Positions 52,401 through 62,520 of a DNA stretch of 64,000 nt are shown here, one piece after another. How positions within the stretch are numbered: the stretch's first letter is position 1; each line of letters opens with the position of its first letter. The notes under the pieces were generated by a model, which worked only from the letters and a program-made list of their open reading frames with translations, was not told where the DNA came from and made no database searches. This DNA is from Luscinia megarhynchos. Lineage: Eukaryota; Chordata; Aves; Passeriformes; Turdidae. Both the position numbers and the translations under genes were made by a program. Where the stretch lies: positions 53,124,473 through 53,188,472 of the forward strand of contig CM067592.1 in NCBI GenBank assembly GCA_034336665.1, read 5' to 3'.

Positions 52401-52423
52401 AATCTGATTTTAAAAATCAGATT
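52401..52423. repeat. inverted repeat, 11-bp arms
   Basis: AATCTGATTTT, one central A, then its exact complement AAAATCAGATT. The word AATCTGATTT also occurs in the tandem duplication about 125 bp upstream. It could form a small cruciform or bind a dimer; no evidence supports either. Confidence 0.9.
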
Positions 52424-53159
52424 GTTAAAATCATTGTCCGTTCATACTCAAAGCAAAATTCAGTTTAGCTGCTATGGGTCTGTCTTATGTGTGCACACAC
52501 AGGATGTTGGTGTTGCCTTTTGCTAATCAAAGAGATTCCTTCTCTTCTAAACAACTTTTCCTTCTGTTTGCTCATACTGAGAGGTCATAATCCCTAGTGG
52601 GTTTAGGTATAATGTGTTGCTATGGGAATGACTGTGGTGCTATAAAGGGAGGATTATGACCCTTCACTATATAAAAATGTTAGGTTTCTATTACCTTCTT
52701 GAATAGCACTGAAGAATTTTCATTTCAGTGTTGGGAGTTATCTTTCCTAAATGGATGCAGGGCTAACTATCCATGTAGCTGATAAGTGTTATCCCTAGTT
52801 ATTACTGATTGTGCCAATGCTTTGATTTCCAGGAGATAATGAATAACTTAATAAAGAGCTGTCAATGGATGAACTGAAGCCTTTAACCAGGCAGTGAAAG
52901 GCTTTGACTGCTTAAAAAGGATTTATCAGTACATGATAGAGGCTGAAGAATTACCACAAAATCCTGGCAAAAATAATATAAAACATAGCACGGGGAAAAC
53001 AGACATGAGTTTTATATGTTTTTTAATTAATGCAAATTTTCATGTTGCTTCATTTTCTTTCATTATATGGTTTAGGATTAAAGAAAGAAACAAGCCATCA
53101 CTTGACTGCTTATTGCAAGACATCTCTGGCCTTGACTGATAATAAAAAGGAGTGAATGG
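52424..53159. other. unique non-coding sequence
   Basis: No gene recognised. The 81-codon frame at 52894-53139 has no family signature. The stretch 52440-52660 is free of low complexity. Confidence 0.45.
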
Positions 53160-53520
53160 TATGAAGCCTAAGGAACAAGGCTCAATCACTCCCAGCAATT
53201 ACTGTGTCTTATTGATAACTTGCAGCTCTATCCTGCAAATGCCATCTCTGGAACAAAGCCTGTCACAGATCAGACTGAATCCATTAAAAAGCTTTGATTA
53301 ACATGTCCCTAGGGTGTGCTGGGGAAACTTTTTACGCCAAATGACAGCCTATTGCTACTGCTTCTGAATTGTCCTGCAATACTCTTGTGTTTTAATCTAG
53401 TGCACAGTTTAAATTAAAAAACAGCAATGACTTTGTGTGACCTAAATACGAGCTGCTTTATTCATTGTGGGATTTATCAACTGCTTGCAGATTAAGTATT
53501 CAGAGAAGCAACAATTAACC
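53160..53520. promoter_or_regulatory. candidate conserved non-coding (enhancer-like) segment
   Basis: Repeat-free block with TCF/LEF-type words in both orientations (AACAAAG at 53252-53258, CTTTGAT at 53292-53298). It also carries homeodomain-type cores (CAGCAATTACTG, TTTAAATTAAAA, CAACAATTAACC). There is no coding potential. The combination suggests distal regulatory DNA, but single-sequence motif counts are weak evidence. Confidence 0.25.
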
Positions 53521-55640
53521 TTACTGTGTGTTAGCTAATATTAATTATATATCTCCTGTGCTTTCTTGTGCTAGTGTACATGTGCCCAGAGAAAGGGTCA
53601 TATTTAATGTGCTCTGTTTAGTGGACAAGAAGCTTTGTACTTGTCTCCCCTTGAAAACAAATTATTTGTATTTGACAAGCATAACATCAACAATGTTGGC
53701 TTTCTTTAGCAGGGGCTGACATTGATGTGTAAATGGATTTCAGTCCTTTTAAAACAGACACACAAAAGCTCCATCTTTCTAGGCTTCAAATTTCAAGAGG
53801 GCAAGGAATTGCCCTCTGCACACCCAATCATTTTCCCGTCATCCACTGGGGAAAACAGCCCTTATCTATTGTGGGTATTATTTTTTTTCACCCTGCAGTC
53901 CCTTGTAAGACATATGTTGAATGGTATGTGTCAAGACCAGCAGGAAATAATACATTACGAATAAAAAAATTGTTTCCTTTATACTCCATAAAATACATAT
54001 TTAAAAACACCTGCAGGTATAAGAAACCCTTTCCAGAAGTCTGACGTGATATGCTGGAATCTAGGAAAGATGCATAAAAGAAAAACCTGGCCCTGTTCAC
54101 GTGCAGGTCAATGTTAAAATCACATTAAACCAACATTAAGAAACAGCTAAATCCACAGAGAATCAAGTGTCAAAATGCTGAGCCATTTGACGCAGTGGTC
54201 ATTTGTTTAGTGCCAATTCAAATTTCCCGTGTTCTGAATCTGTAATGAGGGCTGGTGCTCTTAAGCAGTACCTGGGCTCAGGCTCACAAAGACCAGGGGG
54301 GAGCAAGCGGGCTGAGCAGGGAGAGTGCCACAGCCCTTGCCATTCTTCTGGGCACAGCTTGTGTCTGATGGGCACGAGGGGAAGCAGGGAGCCAGGCAGG
54401 AGCTCAGTGGGCACTGTGGCAGCTCTCTGCCAAGCAAAGTTCTCCCTGAGAAAGGGGGGAGAAGGAAGATATTCATCGCTTCAATTCTTTTGGAGACCTA
54501 CCCTGTCTTCAGAACTGCATTACAAAATGAAATGGTGTATAAGGTATCTCTGCTTACTGGTAAAGTGTATGATGACTCTACTGGGATCACAGAGGAGAGG
54601 AGCCAGCTAGCTTCTCTACCTTAAAGAAAGCTGAAGAGCAATAATCCTCTACGCATCAGCATTTAAATCTGAAGGCAATGGTGGGGAAATAAATTCCCTC
54701 CTTGCCATCTACCCTTCAGGTAGTGCTGGCTGCAATATTTCATGGGAGCAGCACCTTCTCCTAGCTTTTCATTGCTTCTAACATCCCTTTTCCACATTCC
54801 AAATGGGATTAATTCCCAAGAATTTAGACAGCCAGCACAAAGACAGAGCCACCTGTCCCTAGTGCTCCTTTGAATGTCTCCATTTTTATGGTTATGTATT
54901 TCTGAAGGATGTGCATGCAGATGCTGACTTAAAGCGTGTTTTACACTGTTCAGGAGTTGCAACCATAAATCTAACAAAAGACAGAGCAGCAACGGAGATA
55001 TTATCTGCCAAGACCAAGTCTGAATAAATATTCAGGGTTTTCAGAAAAAAGGTGTTATTGCTGTCACCAATTTGTGCCATTCATATAAAATGATAGGGCC
55101 ATATATTTTACCACCCCTGACAATGTTATTTGTTGACTTTGTAGATTTACCATCTATGTCTTCCTGGCAACAATTGTCTAAAGCCTTTCTATACACAGTA
55201 ATTGTGACTACAAATGTGCATTCAGTGCCTCTATTACCTTCCCTTTAGCAGGTGTAGCACTTTATTGCTTGATACTACCCTCCCTTTTAGAACTCTGGCT
55301 CCAAGCCTCCTTTGTTTCAACCCAGATGCCAGCTTCTATTTAGCTATTCATTAAAAAAAATAAAGAACACCCCACCTCCAACCATCTGGAGTAGAACTGA
55401 TAGGGGAGGAGATTCATTTCTGTACCTTTTTTAGCTGTCTTAAGGTGAAAGGATTTGTCAAATCCATTAATGACCTATCTTAGATCTAATAGACAGTTCA
55501 CATTCAAAAAGGCTTGTTCAGAATCTGGTTCAAACAAAGGCAACAGAAGCAAGGAAGAACATGCACAAGGGCAGAATGGTTTGGGAAATATAAATCTACC
55601 CAATTATAATTTAAACAAAAACAAGTGAGAAACCATACTC
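53521..55640. other. unique non-coding sequence with GC-richer block at 54.2-54.5 kb
   Basis: No supported gene. GC-richer sequence at 54240-54460 yields overlapping frames on both strands. The longest (54203-54610, 135 codons) opens with TTG and has no recognised domain. The rest is AT-rich. Confidence 0.45.
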
Positions 55641-55670
55641 TGCTGAGGCACTATTGGCCATGCATCTCGG

Positions 55671-55692
55671 CTTTGCATTCATGCATAATTAA
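55671..55692 (+). promoter_or_regulatory. POU-factor-like composite site
   Basis: CTTTGCAT (complement of the octamer-like ATGCAAAG) at 55671-55678 is followed two bases later by ATGCATAATTAA (55681-55692). The latter resembles the GCATAATTAA-type sites of POU class III factors. A further ATGCAT lies at 55660-55665. Binding is inferred from the motif alone. Confidence 0.3.
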
Positions 55693-55794
55693 GCTTTAGA
55701 CAGCTGCTGGCTTCTCCAGTGTGACAGGGAACAGGATGTCACAATACAAAGTAAGATACATATTAGAGCCTAAAAAAGGATAGGTTTATATTTA

Positions 55795-55945
55795 GACACA
55801 ACACAAAAACAAAACAAGCAAACAAAGAAAAACCTTTCACAAAAATACCCCCAACAATACCAAAAACAACAACTACAAAAAAGAGACAACCTCCCCAAAA
55901 AACCCAAAAATAACCAACATCAAAACCAAACCATAAAAAAAATAG
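55795..55945 (+). repeat. A/C-rich low-complexity tract
   Basis: About 150 bp with hardly any G or T on the plus strand, made of A-runs interleaved with C, CC and CCCC (AACAAAAACAAAAC, AATACCCCCAACAATACC and similar). It is not a perfect microsatellite. The hydrophobic minus-strand frame at 55763-55960 results from its complement. Confidence 0.85.
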
Positions 55946-57780
55946 CAACACAAGGTTCACAGAAGTCCCCTCTTGCCCTCACTGTGTTGTGCATAATTTT
56001 CCACAATGTACTAGCTCAAAACAAGCAAGAACATAAAACAAGTTTTTGGCACAGTGCTTTTGCAATTGCAGTGATACTTTAAGAATCCATACCTATATTT
56101 TAGGATGCCATGACATGCAGATGGTAGCTTCCAAGAAGATTAAATATGCAAGAAAGATAAAGTCTCTCAGTGGGATTTTTAACCAAGCACTGCCTTGCTT
56201 ATAGGAGCCAGTCTCTTTCTCTATTACAAATCACATTTGGCATAAAGACTGAGAAAGCAGTGTATTGTAATGCCAACCACTGACAGATCACTGTTAGTAG
56301 TAGCCCCAGCTGTGATGATCTCTGTGATGATCTCAGAAAATATTGTCAGCTGTAGAGAATTTGGCTATCTTTTTACTTTTATCTTCCTTTGAGACTGCTT
56401 TGGTTGGAAAAAACCTGCAGTTTTGTGTCCTGCTAATTGTGTTAAGCCTCTAGAAAAAAGGGCTGCTTTCTAAGCTGGGCATAAATCTTGGTTATAGTGT
56501 GACTGAGAATAGGTTGCTACTAAAAACAAAGAAATACTTTCCATTATACAGGCTCAGTATTTTTGTAAAAATATCGCTTGTCTATTAGACATGGGATCAA
56601 AGTTTCTTCTTGGAATATTTTAATGTGATTAATCACACATGGATGAGAAATGTAAAATCATAATAGCCTGGGGACAGGACAAGCACAAGGCTCTTATCAC
56701 TCAGTTCACCCTTCTGAGTGGAGCCATGTAAATGGAAAACAACAATGTAAAGATCTTTATTTCTGTAGAAAGCAACATAAACAGTTTTATTACTTTTTCA
56801 AAGAAGCCTAAATAAAGATGTAGCTACTGAGTGAAAACAAAGCAGAAGTGAACACAGCAGGCTGTAAGAAGTACATTGCCCTTGCCTAAAAGATGGCAAA
56901 TGACTAAGGCTGATGCTGAATTTACTAAATTTGATACCTAGAGCAATCTGGGTGGATGTCAATGAAAATAAGTTTGAATGGTTTTTTTAACCTTGGTTAA
57001 AGGAAACTGACAAAATTCACCCTCTGTGTCTGAGATGTACGTTTATTTTTTTAACAGTATAAGCTTTAGCAGTGTCATGAAGATGTGACTTCTTTTTCCA
57101 TTATATATATATAAGGAAATATTATAGAGATGTGTTTTTTTCTTTTCTTATTCAGTCTTCTTTTAAACTTGTCCTCAGAATGATGATTTAAAATAGCCAA
57201 GACAACAACAGCAGCAGGTGAAGTTAAGGTTAATTGCATTTGTACTTATGATAATTACTTTATCAGTTCTGCTTATGGTGGTCAGTCATAGCTCCTCTTT
57301 GTTTTATCTTTGTCCTTTTAGTGCATGATTTTCCAAGGTACTCACTTTCCATCTGAGTTTAACTGAAATAGAGCTCATTGGAATTTTCTACATTTTTAGA
57401 TTCTTGAGTATTTGAGCATGTTGGATACTCATTTTCTGTGAAGCAAAGAGACTATAATTTCCAAATAACCTTCTGCAGAACTATTAGAATGCTTTTTTGC
57501 TGTAGGAATTGTAATATACCATGACTAAGCCATTTAAACACCTAGTGTAATTTCTTGGGTATTAAAATTATATTAACGGTGGTTTCTGTGTGTGTGCATG
57601 TGTATGTGACAGTCAAAGTGAGAACTGACAAAATTACTACAGAGATGTAGAATGGAGCTTAAAATGCAGTAAACGATCATGATCCACCGTAAGGGAAGTG
57701 CTGTTAATTTTTCACTTGTGTAAATCTGTAGTAACTTTGCAGAAGTAATCTAGAATAATTAAATAAATAAAAGTAATGAA
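55946..57780. other. unique non-coding sequence with a 14-bp palindrome
   Basis: No gene recognised. TGTGATTAATCACA at 56624-56637 is a perfect palindrome containing a head-to-head pair of GATTA/TAATC homeodomain cores. Otherwise AT-rich, including a short (TA)n at about 57103-57112. Confidence 0.5.
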
Positions 57781-58420
57781 AATATTCCAGACAAACATAC
57801 TTGCACCTGAGATGACACCTCTAATCAGCCTGTCCAGATTGTCTGCAGGACTCCCAGGGCCGTTTTAACAGTGCTGTTGGGTCGCCATCCTGCCTGTAGT
57901 CATGCATGGAATCGTTTACTCCAGCCTTTCATTTGCCCCTGTGGTACTCTACAAGGTTCCTGTTTCTACAAGGTTTGCCAGTTTTTCCTGCCCACCTTGG
58001 TCACCGGGAGTGGCAGGCCTGCCCTCCAGACACTCCTGCTGTCCCCACCATGCTGTGGGGACAAACATGCAGAGGGTGCATTTCGTCCACTGACTGGATT
58101 GCTGGTAAAGTTGTTGAACACTTTCCATGACAGTTCTAACCCCAAAGTGTGTCACTCACAGCTAACTGAGAGACTGGCTTCAAACTGTTGGCACCTGTCC
58201 TGGGAATCCAGTTGTACAGAGAGTTTTTTCTCTCGCTTTGTGTTGCAGTCTCCTTCTTCTCTTTCATGTTCACTATTTGCCTGGAGACTGACATGAGGGT
58301 GACCAGTTCATACCTCCAGATACTCCTTCTTGCCTTCATTGAAGAAGTACCAAATATTTGGCTTCTTCTGGTCTTTGAGGGCCTGTCCCAATTTCTACAG
58401 CATTTCTAATGTGCAAGCTA
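57781..58420. other. GC-richer block with 141-codon frame of unknown nature
   Basis: A 640-bp block with higher GC and fewer stops. A plus-strand frame at 57871-58296 (141 codons) opens with GTG and is Ser/Leu/Cys-rich. Other plus- and minus-strand frames overlap it, which suggests composition rather than coding. No domain or known repeat is recognised. It might be a decayed exon, retrocopy or unclassified repeat. Confidence 0.35.
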
Positions 58421-60711
58421 ACAAAGCCATTGTACAGCTCTTAAACATATGCAATCTGGGCTGTGAAACTGTTAATATTCAAATTCCTTTATAGAAATAC
58501 TCATGTGTTAGCTCTACTCCTGTGTTAAAATATACATGTGGCTGAGCTGAATAGACCTACACAGGTGACTTGTTTCAACTATTAGGTAATTAACAAGAAG
58601 ATATAAATGTCAAAGATCTACAGTTCTCATCTAAACTGCAGATATGCTTTTCATTTGATCATTATTTATTTCATTGCCCTCATAGGCAGCAAAGCACAGA
58701 CGTGCAAGACACATTTAAGCAGTTGCCACAACACTGCATTTCTTCCAGGTATGTCTTCTCTCTTCTTCCACTGGGCAGAGCTAACCAAATACTATGCCTG
58801 AACCCATGCCTTCTGAGCTAGTGCAGTCTGCTAGACAGAAGTGGTCACAATTGTCTTCTTCATGTTCCCATGTTAGATCAACAGGAAACTAGACCCTTAA
58901 CAAGATTACCTCCAGATGCACAGCTCAGTCAGGAACTATTCACCTCAAGTTATAATTAAACCCCCTAGAGAACAAATTTATGTAGCAGTAATCCCTGTAC
59001 CTCTGCTGACAGTCTCTTCCCACTGTTGCTTCAGTATTTTCTTCCAGCATTTATCTTGTTATAAAGCAAGCAGCAAAAAGATAGAAAACTCCTTTGCCTC
59101 TACACTTATTTCTTGTTTTGTTTTGGGTTCAAAAATGCTTAAAATTAAGGGTGTGGATTAGAGATATCTCATTCCGAACACGGCAGATCTTTCTATTTCT
59201 CCCATAAATAAGGCATTTTCAGACACTCCATGTGATCAAGAAATGGTGCTGTTAGGTGTCAAGTAACATATTGAAGATGATAAATAACAAAAATCTTACT
59301 TAAGATAGCTATATAAAATTTATTTTCTGTAGTCAGGTAGCAAAAACACAATGCTATTTAACAGAACCAGAACCACATGCTCCAAAAGTTTCCCCAGACA
59401 CTGAAGAAGCACATAACTGAGGAGAATCCCATACCATGGAGCTGCATTTTCTGGTCTGGGAGACAAGAAGTAAGATAAGGAAATCTCGAGCTGTGACAGA
59501 GACACACCCATGAAAGCAAAAGTGCAGGAAATACTTTTGGGCAGGATGTCAGCCACATCCTGTTATTGGACTTCTCCTGTGTTAAAGGAAACAAGACTAG
59601 ATGTAGTCTGCATATAGAACAGATTACAAAGAGATATGTAACTCCCTCATGAAGTTTTCCTTTTACAGAAATAGCCTTCCAAGTTCAGGCCTCTCAAAAT
59701 GCTACGCATATAACATAGACAAAATCCCCTCCTGTGACTCTTTTCCTGTTTTCTTTCACCCATAAAGGAGAATAGAGCCTTCTTTTGCTGGCAATGAATG
59801 CATTTAAACATTGCAACATAGATCAGCCTTTATGGGTTGGTGTATGCGTGTGAGAAAGGCTGTTTATATATATCATCTGGTGAATAATTCATGACTTACT
59901 GATATAATTATTTACCACTATTTATGTTTCTTTTATTCAGGAAGTCCCTAGGCTGCAAAATGTTGGAGGATGGGAAAGTAATCTAGAACACAATATATGT
60001 TCTTCTTGTGCTTTCTTCACGCATCCCCTATTGATGGAAGTATCCTGGTGGAGACAGCTACATGAGGGCAGTTAACATGCATTCTGTTGTGTGCCTGCTC
60101 CCATGTGAAGACTTGACTTTCTCTGTTCCTGAGATGAAGTTCAGTGATTTAGAATCAACAAATATGACTTTTCTGGGGCTAAAATAAGCAGCACTGCTCA
60201 TGGCCACCCAAGCACACTGATTAAATTAAAGGCTTTTGGAACAGTTTTACATGGTGTTTTTGTTGCATGTGTTCTTATGCATAATGACTAGACTTCTTGC
60301 AGGAGTGATTACTATCCAAATAATTTGTGTTTTTTATCACTTCAATGAGTTCTTTTTTATACTTCCTGGAAATTTCCAAGTGGAGTTTGCACTCAAAGAG
60401 TGCTTATGACTATTTTATTTGTGGAAGCTTCTAAGCTGCTTCATGTCCTAAAGACAAAATCTTTGTGGGATGGTGAAGGAAGCCTTCAAAGGCTATTTTC
60501 TGCAGATACAAAATGAGCAGATTGTTGTCTTCACTGGATGTGGGCCTTTTCACAGCCTTCATAGGCATCATATCTCTTATAAAAGTGATAAAAAAGGGAT
60601 GATCAAGAGACACTTTCTATTTTGGATTCGTTTTTCCTAAGCCCAGAGTACATATGCTCAGTAGAAAATAATAAATAAGATATAGTGATAGAACAATGGA
60701 CTATAAAGCAG
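58421..60711. other. unique non-coding sequence
   Basis: About 2.3 kb, AT-rich, with short frames on both strands and no recognised gene, RNA or mobile element. Confidence 0.5.
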
Positions 60712-60957
60712 TGCAGGGTGGATTTAGATGTCTTGACTAGATGTCAAGAAGAAATTCTTTACTGAAGTGAGGTTGATGATGAGAGGATGTCCAGAGAAGT
60801 TGTGGATTTCACAGCCCTGCAAGAGTTTGAGTCCAGACCAGGAGGAGCCCTGAACAGCCTGGTCTAGTGCAAAGTGCCCCTGCCCACGGCAGGAGGGTCG
60901 GAACTGGATGTGCTTTAAGGTCACTTCCAACTCACAGAATCTGTGATTCCATGATCA
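60712..60957 (+). mobile_element. CR1 LINE 3' fragment
   Basis: Terminal non-coding part of a CR1 element in the plus orientation. It shows 'GGTGGATTTAGATGTCTTGA', 'AAGAAGAAATTCTTTACTGA', 'GTCCAGAGAAGTTGTGGATT', 'CTGAACAGCCTGGTCTAGTG', 'CCCCTGCCCACGGCAGGAGG' and the tail 'CTGTGATTCCATGATC'. It is the same 3' subtype as the copy at 1.8-2.5 kb. Only about 245 bp remain; the front is truncated and the middle shortened. Confidence 0.94.
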
Positions 60958-62209
60958 GGTCAAATGACTGTCTGAATCCACAGGGAAAAGAAATGCTCAG
61001 TGTAGCTGGAACTGCTTCTATTTGCACCCAGATAATGCTTCTTTGAGCACAATATGTGGAATTTTTTATCTGTTTGGGGTTTTCTATTCCCTGTACTGTA
61101 CTCAAAATAAAATTATTTTGTCTGTTAAATGGAAATGAGAATTACAGTGTGATCCTTCTCTTGTGCTTGTCTTTCACATAATTTTTTTTCATAGATTTTT
61201 TCAGTAAAGTATCAGAAAATTGTAAAGAATTCAATCCTTTCATAGTAAAACTACTTTGTTTCAAACCAAAATAAATTCCTCTTGTACGATATTTAGCATT
61301 TGTAAATGTTAAGAAAAAAACCAAAACAACCTAGGTAGAAAACTATATTGAAACATTTGAAGTAATTCAAATTAGTTTTTATGAGTGTAACTTTTCAATT
61401 TGTTGCCATTTCACAGCTAATTAATTAAAATATTTTAAAGTCCTAATAACTGTAAAAAAATATTTTAAAAAAATTGGGAAAAGGACACAGCTTGAATTAA
61501 TTCCTCAGCAAGCTGAATTGCTGCAGTCACTGAGTTCATTAAGAGAGATTAAAGACTGAAGAGAAAGACAAGGGTAAAGATGTGATTTGTATACATTTGA
61601 TCATACCACAGCTTTTAATAACTTCATGACTTTATCACAGAATGCTGTGTTTTCCACCCCGTTATGTTGCTTTCCAGAAGATAATCTAAATCTTCTTGGA
61701 ACCATTCCCATTTCCTGGATTACAGCATCATTTTTTGTGAGTTAATTTAATATGCTCTGCTGAAATATGGCAGTTCTGGGATGATACATGAAGATAGGGT
61801 AGAGATGATGTGATTCTTTCTTCCTGAAGAAGTCCAGCTTCAGGAAATATGTTCCTATCTTCTGCTGAGTTGTATTCTGTTATCAGGATTTGTAATCTTG
61901 GAGTTAAGCCAAAACTATCCACCATATGTTATAGATTAAAATAAATTTATAGGAACTTCCTTTTGTAATACTCATTTCCACTTTAAAAAAACACTTCAAA
62001 ACCTCTAATGAGAGGGGCCTCTTGGAAAATGGATTTTGGCTGCAAAGACACTTCCTTACTTTAAACTCTAAAGACAAAAAAACCCATAAATGACAAGATT
62101 TTCTCAACACCACATCACAGGAGGTATATCACTTTAACAAAACACCACAAGGATATAGCTTGTTGGAAACCAACATCCCCAATTAACACAATCTCAAAGT
62201 AATACTAAA
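60958..62209. other. unique non-coding sequence
   Basis: AT-rich with several A-runs (61456, 61465 and 62078 areas). No gene or repeat is supported. Confidence 0.5.
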
Positions 62210-62520
62210 ACAGAAGGTTAAATTATTACTGAAAAAGAAGTGGAATTTCTGTTGATATTAAGGGGACCTTTTGCATGCATACTTGAGTGTCACTTTTAGT
62301 CAACAGAGTCATGGCCCTGTTAATCCCACTGGTGAAGTTTAAGAAGGCTCCCAACTAATCGTTTAATCATTACTTCAATTAGACTTGTAAGGCTGATTGG
62401 CACGTCAGTTAACAGCAGTGATGAAAGAGCCTTTGCCTTCAAATGAACTGAAAATTGGTGACTCGTTAGGATTAAGTCCCATATCCCCCCTTTTACCTCA
62501 TGCCAATATTAAATCTTAGG
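62210..62520. promoter_or_regulatory. candidate conserved non-coding segment with OTX-type sites
   Basis: Repeat-free block. It contains TAATCC at 62321-62326 and its complement GGATTA at 62469-62474, the K50 homeodomain (OTX/PITX/CRX) core, flanking a central run of homeodomain cores (CTAATCGTTTAATCATTACT, then CAATTAGA). There is no coding potential. The arrangement resembles a developmental enhancer. This is inference from motifs. Confidence 0.28.

Noticed and set aside
54203..54610. 135-codon plus-strand frame
   Set aside because: Opens with TTG, sits in a GC-richer patch where frames on both strands are long, and has no family signature.
55763..55960. Hydrophobic 65-codon minus-strand frame as a membrane micropeptide
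   Set aside because: It is the complement of an A/C-rich low-complexity tract, and hydrophobicity follows from the base composition.
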